Both the position numbers and the translations under genes were made by a program. 64,000 bases of DNA from Armatimonadota bacterium. GTDB lineage: Bacteria > Armatimonadota > Fimbriimonadia > Fimbriimonadales > Fimbriimonadaceae. Positions 44,979 through 54,078 of the stretch are shown here, in pieces. Under the pieces are notes generated by a model. It saw only the letters and a program-made list of their open reading frames with translations, searched no databases and was not told the DNA's origin. How positions within the stretch are numbered: the stretch's first letter is position 1; every line of letters starts with the position of its first letter. The DNA is taken from NCBI GenBank assembly GCA_016789105.1, contig JAEURN010000008.1, positions 496,001 to 560,000 on the forward strand, written 5' to 3'.

Positions 44979-46046
44979 CTAAACCAGCCCCTCGGCCGCA
45001 TCCCGCTGGGCGCGGTTGTAGTCGTCGATGTGGCCGATGTCCAACCAATATTCCGCGACCGGGAACGTGGCCACTGTGCGGCCAGCCCGGACCAGGCGCT
45101 CGACCAACTGGGTCATATCCAAACGACCGTCGGTTCCCAAATAGTCGAACGCTGCCGGGCTCAAAAGGTAGATCCCAGCGTTGACGAAATGCGTATACGT
45201 CGGCTTTTCCACCAACTTGCGGAGATAAGGCCCTTCGGTTTCGACCACTCCGTAAGGAACATAAACATCATATCCCCGGACGGCAAGGGTCAAATCTGCA
45301 TCGTGCTCGTTGTGGAACGCCGTCATGTTCCGAAAGTCGATGTTGGTCAGGATGTCGCCGTTGATCACGAGTGCCGGTCCGGCGGGCCGCTCGATCATCC
45401 GCAGGGCTCCGGCCGTCCCCAGCGGGGTCTCTTCGTGCACATAGCTGATGTTGACCCCAAAGTCCTTCCCGTCGCCAAAGTGCTGCTTGATCACTTCCGG
45501 CATGAAGTGGGTTGTGACGCTCACCCCGCAAATCCCGGCCGAGGAGAGTTGGCCGATGATCCGTTCCAATAACGGGCGGTCGCCGACGGGCAGCATGGGC
45601 TTGGGCGTGTCTTCGGTCAGCGGCCGGAGCCGCGACCCGAATCCACCGGCCATCACCACCGCGTTTACCGGAGGTTCAGTATTCAAAAGGAGGTCATCCA
45701 AAAGTACGACGTCGACAACCCGGCAGTCATCATCGACAAGCGGGATTTGGCGCACCGTGTCGCGAACCATCATCTGTCGGATTTGCGCAACCGGCGTGCC
45801 CTGGGCCGCAAAGGTGGGGGGGCGGCCAGAAAACGATTCGCCCATGCAGGTGATGGTGGACTCGAGCGAAAAGCCAGAAAGGATGGCCCGCCGGATGTCG
45901 CCATCGGTGATCACGCGGATCAACCGACCGTCCGGCTCGGTCAAAAAGACGGCGCCGCAGTTGTTTTCGTTGATCGCCCGCAAAACGTCGCGGAGGGTAG
46001 CGGATGGAGTGCAGAGGTATTTGGCAATATCTTTTGTTTTTGGCAT
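44979..46046 (-). CDS. ptmE: PtmE-type sugar-1-phosphate guanylyltransferase with CBS domains
   Basis: The 355-residue protein has two CBS domains (about 1-120) and then a nucleotidyltransferase domain with the signature AVVMAGGFGSRLRPLTEDTP and PKPMLPVGDRP. A later NAGIYLLSP and DIGHIDDY complete the fold. PtmE makes GDP-GlcNAc/GlcN in Campylobacter legionaminic acid synthesis. CBS domains suggest nucleotide regulation. It has the strongest Shine-Dalgarno in the operon (AAGGAGG 5 nt upstream) and a 93-bp gap after the previous gene, possibly with an internal promoter. Confidence 0.87.
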   Translation of the reverse strand: MPKTKDIAKYLCTPSATLRDVLRAINENNCGAVFLTEPDGRLIRVITDGDIRRAILSGFSLESTITCMGESFSGRPPTFAAQGTPVAQIRQMMVRDTVRQIPLVDDDCRVVDVVLLDDLLLNTEPPVNAVVMAGGFGSRLRPLTEDTPKPMLPVGDRPLLERIIGQLSSAGICGVSVTTHFMPEVIKQHFGDGKDFGVNISYVHEETPLGTAGALRMIERPAGPALVINGDILTNIDFRNMTAFHNEHDADLTLAVRGYDVYVPYGVVETEGPYLRKLVEKPTYTHFVNAGIYLLSPAAFDYLGTDGRLDMTQLVERLVRAGRTVATFPVAEYWLDIGHIDDYNRAQRDAAEGLV

Positions 46047-46139
46047 TTTTCCTCCTTATTACCTCGTCCTGGCGGCCACCGCCGGCACTATCGCCAAATC
46101 CAGCAACCGGAAACCTCGCCGGTGTCAGTTGGACGCAAT

Positions 46140-47306
46140 TTACCCTCTTAATATTGCTTGATCCTGGAACGTCTTTCGAATAAACCCCGGCGTAAGCACT
46201 AGGCCCTCTAGGACTTCGACTATGCGGCGGGCGGCATTCCCATCGCCATAAATGTTTGGGACTTTCTTGCAATGGGCCAAGAATCCTTCGGAAAGGGCTT
46301 CAGTTATCGCTTCGAGAATGCTTGCTTCGCCCGCACCACAATCCAAAACGTTGCCTGACCTTGCCCGCCCGGCTTGCCGATCGCCGACGTTGACGACCGG
46401 CAGGCCAAAGCTGGCCGCCTCGATGATTCCGCTGCTGCTGTTTCCGGCAACCAGACACGCGTTGGCCATCGCTGTCAAATAAAGTCTCGCGCCAAGATTT
46501 TCCACCGCGACGAGCTCGCCAGGCTTTGCCCGGAAATCGGCAATGGCCCGGCGGACCTCAAGCCCCCCGGTATCGGCATTGGGCATGGTGAGCAATGTGG
46601 GCATTCCGGATTTTGAAACCGCCCGCAAGAACGCCGTTGCCTGAAAATAGGCTTCCCCTGGCTCGGTCGTCACCGGGTGGAACGTCGCCAAAATGTAGGG
46701 TCGGCTAAGGGGCGAAGGGAGCGCGGCCAGCAATTCCGAGAACGGGGGGACAGGGCTCTTTTTGATCCGGTCGATTCCTGGGGCTCCGGTCACAAACACC
46801 CTTTCCGCGGCCTCGCCCATCTGCCTGATCCGCTGGGCATGGAGCTCGGTGCTGGCAAAGTGGATGTGGCTGAGCTTGGTCAATGAATGCCGCAGGACGT
46901 TGTCGATCGCTCCTTCCGACTCTTCGCCCCCGTGGATGTGGGCGACTGGCAGTAAGTGGGGGACGGCGGCAAGCCCGGCCGCATGCATCTCGTACCGATC
47001 CCCCAAAAGCAACAGGATATCGGGGCGGAGTTGCGAATAGGCCGCGCTAAATCCGTTTATCCCGAGCGCGGTGGCGCGGTTGACCGCTTCTGGCCCATCG
47101 TCCTCTTGCGTCATCTCCACCGTTGCCGCAAGGGGATAGCCGTCGGCCTGGATTTGATCCACCGTTTTGCCAAACCGGGTGCTCAGGTGGGAAGCGGCAG
47201 CAATGATCTGGAGTTCAAGGCCGGAGCGGGAGAGGATCTCGTCGAAAATCGGGGTGTAGAGACCGTAGTCGCTGCGCGCCACGGTGACGACGGCAATCTT
47301 CCTCAA
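46140..47306 (-). CDS. legG: LegG/NeuC-type hydrolysing sugar 2-epimerase
   Basis: The 388-residue protein starts MRKIAVVTVARSDYGLYTPI, the hallmark of hydrolysing UDP-GlcNAc 2-epimerases. It has LLLGDRYEMHAAG, HIHGGEESEGAIDNVLRHSLTKLSH and VAGNSSSGIIEAASFGLPVVN. In legionaminic synthesis LegG releases 2,4-diacetamido-2,4,6-trideoxymannose from the nucleotide sugar. It overlaps the synthase gene by 4 nt. Confidence 0.92.
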   Translation of the reverse strand: MRKIAVVTVARSDYGLYTPIFDEILSRSGLELQIIAAASHLSTRFGKTVDQIQADGYPLAATVEMTQEDDGPEAVNRATALGINGFSAAYSQLRPDILLLLGDRYEMHAAGLAAVPHLLPVAHIHGGEESEGAIDNVLRHSLTKLSHIHFASTELHAQRIRQMGEAAERVFVTGAPGIDRIKKSPVPPFSELLAALPSPLSRPYILATFHPVTTEPGEAYFQATAFLRAVSKSGMPTLLTMPNADTGGLEVRRAIADFRAKPGELVAVENLGARLYLTAMANACLVAGNSSSGIIEAASFGLPVVNVGDRQAGRARSGNVLDCGAGEASILEAITEALSEGFLAHCKKVPNIYGDGNAARRIVEVLEGLVLTPGFIRKTFQDQAILRG

Positions 47307-48322
47307 TCTTCCAGATCCTCCAGGGCCAGCAAGCTGAGCCGGGGAACTGCCCTGACCACCTTTTTGCCTAGGAGCATCGGCAGATTGGACGGTGGGATTC
47401 CCGTCCCCGGCCGGCGCAAGGCTAAATCACCGGGGGCTAGCCGGTGTCCTGCGGGCAGATCCCGAGCCGCGACAACTGACCTCCGGGCCACCGACGCGGT
47501 TAGGATTTCGGCTTCAGTCGGTGCCTTGATTCCGTTACCGAACGCCGATTCCACATCGCGGATCTGCTCCACCATCCGTGCGAGCTCGGCGGTGTCTAGC
47601 GAGGCTTGGTGGTCTGGCCCCGGCAAGGATTTGTCGAGCGTGAAATGCTTTTCGATGCAAGAAGCCCCCATCGCCACCGCCGCGATGGGGATGTGCGTGC
47701 CCAACGTGTGGTCGCTCAAGCCCACCGGCACCTGGAACCGCTCCCGCATGGTCTGCATGGCGCGCAGGTTCACGGTTTTGGGGTCTGCGGGGTAGTCGCT
47801 GACGCAGTGCAGCAGTTGAAAATCGGTGTTCCCCGTGGAGCGGATGACCGCGACCGCCTCTTCGACCTCCCGCAAGGTCGCCATGCCCGTGCTTTGGATC
47901 ACGGGTTTTCCCTTGGCTGCAACATGCCGGACGAGGGGGTGGTTGGTGAGCTCGCCGCTTGGTATTTTGAACACGCCCATCCCCAGCCGCTCCAACATGT
48001 CGGCCGACCCTTCGTCAAATGGCGTGGACATGAAGAGGATCCCCCGTTCACGGCAACGGTGGGCAATAGTTTCGAAAGCCGGCCAATCCAGTTCCAAATC
48101 CTTGAGCATTTGGAACTGAGATTGCTGCTCGCCGGTCGCCCGTTTTTGGTATTCGGCTTTGGGGGCGTCTTCGGTGACCAAGTCTTCGGCGCGGAAGGTC
48201 TGGAACTTGACGGCATCGGCGCCGGAATCCGCTGCCGCATCCACCAGATCCAAGGCCATGGGCAGCGAACCGTTGTGGTTCACACCCGCTTCGGCAATGA
48301 TGAAGCAACGCTTGTTCACCAC
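47303..48322 (-). CDS. legI: LegI/NeuB-type nonulosonate synthase
   Basis: The 339-residue protein condenses phosphoenolpyruvate with the hexosamine to form the nine-carbon acid. Signatures are FIIAEAGVNHNGS, DAVKFQTFRAEDLVT and FKIPSGELTN, with a C-terminal SAF (antifreeze-like) domain from about residue 280 (RSVVAARDLPAGHRLAPGDL). It is the defining enzyme of the locus. Whether the product is legionaminic, pseudaminic or neuraminic acid depends on neighbours; LegB/LegC/PtmE favour legionaminic. Confidence 0.93.
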   Translation of the reverse strand: MVNKRCFIIAEAGVNHNGSLPMALDLVDAAADSGADAVKFQTFRAEDLVTEDAPKAEYQKRATGEQQSQFQMLKDLELDWPAFETIAHRCRERGILFMSTPFDEGSADMLERLGMGVFKIPSGELTNHPLVRHVAAKGKPVIQSTGMATLREVEEAVAVIRSTGNTDFQLLHCVSDYPADPKTVNLRAMQTMRERFQVPVGLSDHTLGTHIPIAAVAMGASCIEKHFTLDKSLPGPDHQASLDTAELARMVEQIRDVESAFGNGIKAPTEAEILTASVARRSVVAARDLPAGHRLAPGDLALRRPGTGIPPSNLPMLLGKKVVRAVPRLSLLALEDLED

Positions 48323-49092
48323 GCGGTGAACCCCCCGTCGACCGCAAGGTCTTGTCCAGACACATAAAGGCTCAGGTCGGTGGCAAAGTAGGCGACCGCC
48401 CCGGCGAGGTCGGCTTCTGTCGCCATGCGCCGCATCGGGGTTTTGGAATTGTATTTCGCCACAAAGTCAGGGTGTTGCCCCCTTGCCACCCCGCCCGGGC
48501 TAATGAGGTTTGTGCGGATCTCCGGAGTGTAGGTGGTGGTCAGGTAGCGGCAAAGCTGGATCAACCCACCTTTGGCCACCCCGTAACCGACCGGGTTGCC
48601 CATGCCAGTGCCTTCATACAGGCCGAAATCAGGCCCGACCTGGCCATAAATGCTGGAAAAAAGGATGATCGAGCCGCGTCCGTTGGCCGCCATGGATGGT
48701 CGGAGGCCCTGGGCAAGTTCAAAGGCGCTGGCGACCCCCACGTTCAAGGCCTTGGGCCAAATCTCGGCCGATTGATTTTGGATTTCTTCAGCCCAGCCCG
48801 GAATCCGGGTGGTGCCAACCAAGCTGGCCGTGTGGACCAAAATTTCGATTTGTTCGCTTTGCAACCGATCCGCCAAATTGCGCACAGCATCGAGGTCGGC
48901 AAGGTCAACCGGCGCGGGCATGGCCCCCAGTTGTGCCGCAACGCCTTCCAGGTTGCCGCCGGGCAAATCCGCGAGGATGACGTTTGCCCCCAGCCCGCCC
49001 AGGGTTTCGGCGCACATCCGGCCGATATGGCCAGCCCCCCCAGTGACCAATGCCGTGCGCCCGTCGAGCCTGATGGAGTCGAGGATGTTCAT
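48316..49092 (-). CDS. Short-chain dehydrogenase, PtmA-like
   Basis: The 258-residue SDR has the NAD(P) loop ALVTGGAGHIGRMCA, Ser in SSIYGQVG, and the Y-x3-K of YGVAKGG, ending with the typical YVSGQDLAVDGGF. The ATG at 49092 overlaps the cytidylyltransferase stop (ATGA) and was chosen over one 15 nt upstream. An SDR of this type (PtmA) co-occurs with the legionaminate genes in Campylobacter and contributes to sugar precursor supply. Its exact substrate here is unknown. Confidence 0.8.
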   Translation of the reverse strand: MNILDSIRLDGRTALVTGGAGHIGRMCAETLGGLGANVILADLPGGNLEGVAAQLGAMPAPVDLADLDAVRNLADRLQSEQIEILVHTASLVGTTRIPGWAEEIQNQSAEIWPKALNVGVASAFELAQGLRPSMAANGRGSIILFSSIYGQVGPDFGLYEGTGMGNPVGYGVAKGGLIQLCRYLTTTYTPEIRTNLISPGGVARGQHPDFVAKYNSKTPMRRMATEADLAGAVAYFATDLSLYVSGQDLAVDGGFTAW

Positions 49093-49814
49093 CGGGGTGG
49101 TTGCCAAATCAGCCCTTTGCCGAGCGCTTCCTCGGCGTGGGCGAAGTCTTCGGGCGTGTCGACGTGCACCGCCCGGGATTCAGAGATGATGTGGAGCAAA
49201 GACTTTCCGTCCCGCCAATTCTCCGCCGATCGCACAAACGCCGCCCGCCACAGGTACAGGCTGGCATTGATGCGATACACGCTGGGCAGGTCTTGCCTCC
49301 GGGTGTATGTCCGGCCTTCTGGCACCAAATCTCGCATATAGCCCCCGGATTCCACAACACAATGCCAAATGGGGTTGAACTCGGGCTCGCTGACCCCGAC
49401 AACGGCATCCGCTCCAGGATCGGCCTCCAACGACCGGATCGCGGTCTCGACATCCTCTGGGGTGCGGCCCGGGCTGGTTGGGTCCAACAGCAAGACGCTT
49501 TGGAAATCCACTCCGTAATGGGAACAGGCGCAATCCAAGGCGTGGCGGACAACGGGCCACATCGCGCTGGTGTCGGACGCAAGTTCGGCCGGACGCATGA
49601 ATGGGAGTTCGGCCCCCATTTCCCGCGCCACATCGGCGATTTCCATGCTGTCAGTGCTGCAAACCACCTTTGCTACGCTAGGCGAATTCAATGCGCATTT
49701 GATGGCATAGCCAATCAGAGGCAAGTCGCCGAGCGGACGGATGTTCTTGCCGGGGAGTCCCTTGCTCCCGCCCCGGGCGGGCACAACGGCGAGGACAGGG
49801 TGGACAGAGCTCAT
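49089..49814 (-). CDS. legF: CMP-nonulosonate cytidylyltransferase (LegF/NeuA)
   Basis: The 241-residue protein starts MSSVHPVLAVVPARGGSKGL, giving the CTP-binding motif ARGGSKGLPGKN. It has STDSMEIADVARE, the LLDPTSPGRTPEDV segment and a metal-site Asp near the C-terminus (HVDTPEDF). It activates the nine-carbon acid as the CMP sugar for transfer. The ATG overlaps the oxidoreductase stop by 4 nt. It is placed upstream of the SDR and synthase in transcription order. Confidence 0.92.
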   Translation of the reverse strand: MSSVHPVLAVVPARGGSKGLPGKNIRPLGDLPLIGYAIKCALNSPSVAKVVCSTDSMEIADVAREMGAELPFMRPAELASDTSAMWPVVRHALDCACSHYGVDFQSVLLLDPTSPGRTPEDVETAIRSLEADPGADAVVGVSEPEFNPIWHCVVESGGYMRDLVPEGRTYTRRQDLPSVYRINASLYLWRAAFVRSAENWRDGKSLLHIISESRAVHVDTPEDFAHAEEALGKGLIWQPPR

Positions 49815-50758
49815 AGGGTGACCGGCTGCCCGGTCTGGCTGCTCAAGCGTACCGCCTGGCACACGTCCAACGCCTTCTGACCTTCGCAGGCGGTGGCCAA
49901 GGGGCCGGGGTTGCCCCCCTGGATGGCGCGGACAAAAGCCTCGGCCTGGCGGATGTACATGCCGTCGAGCTCTTCGTTAAAGCGTTGGTTTTGGTCTGGC
50001 CGACCCTCGACCGCGAGCTCTTGGCGGATGAGGTCGGCGGTGACCGTTTCGCCCGCGTATATGGCGGTCGCCCGCCTCGCCCCGATTTTTGAGCTCAAAC
50101 TAAAGTTGAACCTGGCCTTCACACCTTGGGATTCTGTGCGGAAAACCGCGCGGTCTTCATCAGCGACCTCGATTTTGCCGGTGGAGGCGACCCGCCCGTG
50201 CACGGTTTCGGGCCAGCCGAATATCCAGCCGGCATAGTCGATCTCGTGGATCAATTCACGGAGGGCACCCCCTTGCCCAGGTTGGGCACTATACAGGGTG
50301 CGGTAATCCCGACCTGGCCGCCAATCCGGCAAGAAGCTGTGGCATTTGATAAAGACTTCCTGGGGCCGGTCGGGCCCGGCGTCGATCAAGTCCTTGAACG
50401 CCGACAACGTCTTATGAAACCGTAACACGCATGCGGTGAAAGCCCGGCCCTGCGTTTGGCGCACCAGCTCGGCGAGGCCGGGGGAAGGATCTCCGGCCAG
50501 CGGCTTTTCTACCAGGCAAAAGCGGTCGGCAAATTGGGCCCAATCCGCCAAATGCCGGGCGGTGTCCGTGGCAATGACCACACCGGAGGCGTCGCTAGGA
50601 ACAGCATCGGCCGCTTCCACTCCATCCCCCCGGAGTTCGCGAACGCGCTCGGGCCGGGCCGGCACGGCAACGGCTTCTACCCCGTCAAGCCCGGAAAAAC
50701 AATGGTAATGCCGCAACCCGATGCTGCCCGTGCCGAGGATCGCGACTTTGACCGCCAT
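49811..50758 (-). CDS. Gfo/Idh/MocA-family oxidoreductase
   Basis: The 315-residue protein starts MAVKVAILGTGSIGLRHYHC, with the NAD(P) loop GTGSIGLRH and the CLVEKPLAGD segment typical of the family (E-K-P). A large substrate domain follows. It is the first gene of the 13-gene nonulosonate operon, transcribed away from the Wza-like gene. Similar oxidoreductases recur in nonulosonate loci but their step is unclear. In-frame sequence extends upstream to 50890, past the divergent gene start, and is unlikely to be translated. Confidence 0.82.
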   Translation of the reverse strand: MAVKVAILGTGSIGLRHYHCFSGLDGVEAVAVPARPERVRELRGDGVEAADAVPSDASGVVIATDTARHLADWAQFADRFCLVEKPLAGDPSPGLAELVRQTQGRAFTACVLRFHKTLSAFKDLIDAGPDRPQEVFIKCHSFLPDWRPGRDYRTLYSAQPGQGGALRELIHEIDYAGWIFGWPETVHGRVASTGKIEVADEDRAVFRTESQGVKARFNFSLSSKIGARRATAIYAGETVTADLIRQELAVEGRPDQNQRFNEELDGMYIRQAEAFVRAIQGGNPGPLATACEGQKALDVCQAVRLSSQTGQPVTL

Positions 50759-50829
50759 GGCGGATAAGTTACCCAGGTGCCGGCAACTCTGCGACTCGGT
50801 GGAAAGGGGCCTTTGGTATCCTCGCAAAT

Positions 50830-52176
50830 ATGGCGGCCCTTTCGGCGTTCCTCCTGGCGTGCCTGGCGTCCCAAGTGCCCGCGCCGGCAACGATCCATGT
50901 GGGCGACAAGCTCAGCGTCGTCGTTGCTGAGGATGAGAAATTGAACGGGGAGTACACGGTCCTCGACGACGGGGCAATCACCGGCGTCGGATTTGGCCGG
51001 GTCGTGGTGGCGGGAAAAACAGTCGAACAAGCCCGGCTGCTCATCCGCGATGCCTTCAAAAAGGTACTCAAATCGCCGACCGTCTCGTTGGTCGTTAAGG
51101 AACAAAAGAAGCGCTTTGTCTTCGTCACCAGCCTCACAGGCGCCGCCCCGGGGCCTTTGGAGTTCCAAGACGGATTGGATGTACGCCGGGTGATGACGGG
51201 GATCGTCGTCCCCGAGCAAGCGGATCAATATGAAGTCCGGCTGTTCCGGAAGGGCCAGCTTGCCGGCAAAGATTTCCTCGACCGCATCCTGACTGGGGTC
51301 GGCGAATTTGGTTCCACCGGCCTGAAACCCGACGACGTGGTCACCCTTGCCGAAGTCGCCAAATACCGGGTGTACGTCAGCGGCAAAGTCAAGGCCCCGG
51401 GCGAGTTCCGGGTCCGGGAGGGTACCGATGCCCTGCAAGCCGTCGCATTAGCCGGGGGAACCGACGAAGCCGCCGTTGGGGAAGTCTCAACCTCGGTTCA
51501 GGTGAGGCGGGGGGCAACGCTCTTTGAAGTTGCGCCAAATGAACGGTTCCCCCTCGAAGCCGGAGACACGGTCATCGTCGCGGTGCCGGAACAAATCAAA
51601 GTCAGCGTCGGCGGCGACGTCCAGACGCCAGGGCTGTGGACGGTGCGCAAAGGAACCGAACTTCTCGCCGCGATCCAACGGTCCGGCGGGCTGGACCCCG
51701 ATGGCTCTCTCCGCGATGTGCTGGTCATCCGCAAGGGCGAGGCTTACTTGGTCGACCTCTCGCCCGCCCAAGATGGCAAACTCGTTAACCCGTTCCCCGT
51801 GGAAGACGGCGACACGGTTTATGTCCAACGGAATGAAGACCGGTTGACCATCCTCGGGTTTGTGAAGGAACCAAAAACCGTCACCATGAAAGAGGGCCGA
51901 GAATACCGGTTGGCCGAAGCGGTCAGCGAAGGCGGCGGGCCTGATGCCCGGGGAAGCTACCACCGCGTCTACTTGGGCCGCAAAGACCAAAATGGAAAGA
52001 TCCAAGTTGAGGAATACCGACTGGATGCCTTTTTGAAGGACGGGGACATCACCCAGAACCCGGTTCTGCAAGCCGGCGACGTGGTGATGGTCGGTGAACC
52101 AAAAGGGTTCAAATTGGCGGATGTCACGACCGTCCTCTCCAACGCCCTGCTCATCAACACCCTCTTCAAAAAATGA
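50830..52176 (+). CDS. Polysaccharide export protein, Wza-like with SLBB domains
   Basis: The 448-residue protein has a signal sequence that may be a lipoprotein signal (Cys11 in AFLLAC). It then has the polysaccharide-export domain (IHVGDKLSVVVAED, VLDDGAITGVGFGRVVVAGKTVEQA) followed by three SLBB-type modules (VYVSGKVKAPGEFRVREGTD, VSVGGDVQTPGLWTVRKGTE, LTILGFVKEPKTVTMKEGRE). It forms the outer-membrane/periplasmic export pore. It is divergent from the nonulosonate operon with 71 bp between starts and overlaps the dehydratase gene by 4 nt. Confidence 0.9.
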   Translation: MAALSAFLLACLASQVPAPATIHVGDKLSVVVAEDEKLNGEYTVLDDGAITGVGFGRVVVAGKTVEQARLLIRDAFKKVLKSPTVSLVVKEQKKRFVFVTSLTGAAPGPLEFQDGLDVRRVMTGIVVPEQADQYEVRLFRKGQLAGKDFLDRILTGVGEFGSTGLKPDDVVTLAEVAKYRVYVSGKVKAPGEFRVREGTDALQAVALAGGTDEAAVGEVSTSVQVRRGATLFEVAPNERFPLEAGDTVIVAVPEQIKVSVGGDVQTPGLWTVRKGTELLAAIQRSGGLDPDGSLRDVLVIRKGEAYLVDLSPAQDGKLVNPFPVEDGDTVYVQRNEDRLTILGFVKEPKTVTMKEGREYRLAEAVSEGGGPDARGSYHRVYLGRKDQNGKIQVEEYRLDAFLKDGDITQNPVLQAGDVVMVGEPKGFKLADVTTVLSNALLINTLFKK

Positions 52177-54008
52177 GCCCGGCGCCACAGACATGGGCCG
52201 GACGCCCGGCCGTGCAGCGGTTTGCGCTGGACTTGGGGTGGGTGCTGGCCGGGGCTTGGCTCTCTTCGGTGCTCACGGGCCAAAACCCGGTGTTTTGGCG
52301 GATGCACCTTGCCCAGGGGGCCTTGGCCGCAGTTTGTGGCGGGCTGTTCCTTCGGTTCTTGGAATTCCACCGGATGCGACGGTTCCCATCGGCGGCCGGC
52401 GAGTGGCGGCTGGTCACACGATTGGGCCTCGGCATTTTCGGGGCCTCCACCCTGATCGCCGTGGCCTTGCGGAATAACACCCCGGCCGCTTACGGACTGC
52501 TGACGGCGGCTCTGGCCCTTTGCGGTTTGCTGGGCGAGCGGTTTGTCCGCTACCGGCCCGAGCCGACTACGGTGCCCACCGCACCTGGGGGCGGGCAACG
52601 GGTTTTGGTCATCGGCGCGGGCGCCGCCGCCGAGATGCTGATCCAAGACCTGCGGCGAAGCCATCCCCATGCCGAGATCGCCGGCTTGCTGGACGACGAT
52701 CCCCAGAAAATCGGCAGCACCGTGCTTGGGATCCCGGTCCTCGGCCGGGTCGAACAGCTTGGCGAACTTGTCCAAGCCCACCAACCCACAGAAGTCATCA
52801 TCGCCATTCCCAGCCTCGACCGGGATGGACAAAGCCGAATCTTGGGGCTGTGCAAAGGGCTGAATGCGAAAATCAGGATGATGCCGGCCATCAGCCGGCA
52901 ACTCGCCGAAGCTGGGTATGGGTTGCCCCAGCTCCGCAACGTCGCGCCCGAGGAGCTCCTGCGCCGGGATGCCATCGAAACCGATATGTCTGGGGCTACC
53001 GGCTACATCGAAGGCAAAACGGTGCTCATCACCGGCGGGGGCGGTTCGATCGGCAGCGAACTTGCCCGCCAGGTTTCCAGCCTTCGGCCCGCAAAACTGA
53101 TCCTGCTGGGCAAAGGGGAAAACTCGATTTTCGAAGTCGAGCAAGAGTTCCGCGACACGGGAGTTGCCGATGTCGTGCCCATCATTGCCGGGGTGAGGGA
53201 TGCCCAAGCCATCGGCCGGATCATGGCTGAACACAAACCCGATGTCGTGTTCCATGCGGCCGCCCACAAGCATGTCCCGCTCATGGAGCGCGTGCCCATC
53301 GAGGCCGTGCGGAACAATGTTCTGGGCACGCTCACGGTTGCCCAGGCCGCCATGGCCCACGGCGTCAAAAAATTTATCTTGATCTCAACTGATAAAGCGG
53401 TCAACCCCACCAACGTGATGGGGGCGACCAAACGAGTGGCCGAAATGGTTGTGATGGCTCTTTCGGGGAGGTCGGAGACGCAATTTGCCGCCGTCCGGTT
53501 CGGCAACGTGCTGGGGAGCCGGGGGAGTTTGATTCCGATTTTGAAAAGGCAAATCGCCAAAGGCGGGCCGATCACGATCACCGACGAGCGCATGACCCGG
53601 TTTTTCATGACGATTCCCGAAGCGGCACAACTTGTCGTCCAGGCCGGATCGCACGGGGGTGCCGGGGAAATTTTCATCCTCGATATGGGTGAGCCCGTCA
53701 AGATCGTGGATGTCGCCCGCGGTTTGATCCGACTTTACGGGTTGGAGGAGGGGAAAGATATCGACTTGGTCTTCATCGGGGCGAGGCCGGGAGAAAAGAT
53801 CCACGAGGAACTGAGTTGGGAAAGCGAGGATCTCGAACGGCTGGACGGCGGCAAGATCTTGCGGCTCAAGTCCCCCGGCATGACGGATTGGGAGAGGTTG
53901 GAACCGCAAATTGCCGACCTGTTGGATCTATGCGAAGCGGGCGACCAAGAAGCCGTCCGAAAAGCCCTCATGGCCCTTGTGGCCGGAGACGGAACCATAC
54001 GTTGCTGA
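52173..54008 (+). CDS. PglF/WbpM/CapD-type nucleotide-sugar 4,6-dehydratase
   Basis: The 611-residue protein has four N-terminal helices (about 1-125), then a Rossmann-like domain (RVLVIGAGAAAEMLIQDL) and the catalytic extended SDR domain. That domain has the NAD loop VLITGGGGSIGSELARQV, HAAAHKHVPLMER, and the altered triad ISTDKAVNPTNVMGATKR (Thr/Asp and Met-x3-Lys), typical of the membrane-bound branch. It acts on UDP-GlcNAc to form the 4-keto sugar leading to bacillosamine or FucNAc-type sugars. It is coupled to the Wza-like gene. Confidence 0.9.
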   Translation: MSPAPQTWAGRPAVQRFALDLGWVLAGAWLSSVLTGQNPVFWRMHLAQGALAAVCGGLFLRFLEFHRMRRFPSAAGEWRLVTRLGLGIFGASTLIAVALRNNTPAAYGLLTAALALCGLLGERFVRYRPEPTTVPTAPGGGQRVLVIGAGAAAEMLIQDLRRSHPHAEIAGLLDDDPQKIGSTVLGIPVLGRVEQLGELVQAHQPTEVIIAIPSLDRDGQSRILGLCKGLNAKIRMMPAISRQLAEAGYGLPQLRNVAPEELLRRDAIETDMSGATGYIEGKTVLITGGGGSIGSELARQVSSLRPAKLILLGKGENSIFEVEQEFRDTGVADVVPIIAGVRDAQAIGRIMAEHKPDVVFHAAAHKHVPLMERVPIEAVRNNVLGTLTVAQAAMAHGVKKFILISTDKAVNPTNVMGATKRVAEMVVMALSGRSETQFAAVRFGNVLGSRGSLIPILKRQIAKGGPITITDERMTRFFMTIPEAAQLVVQAGSHGGAGEIFILDMGEPVKIVDVARGLIRLYGLEEGKDIDLVFIGARPGEKIHEELSWESEDLERLDGGKILRLKSPGMTDWERLEPQIADLLDLCEAGDQEAVRKALMALVAGDGTIRC

Positions 54009-54078
54009 CCGGCCCTTAATCCCCGAACTTTCCAAAACCGCCCCGAAACCCTTTCCCCGGTGGGTAGGGTGGAGTTTC

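Noticed and set aside
47303-49814. Sialic (neuraminic) acid synthesis
   Set aside because: NeuB/NeuC/NeuA-like genes alone would allow it, but LegB, LegC and the PtmE-type guanylyltransferase in the same operon point to legionaminic acid.
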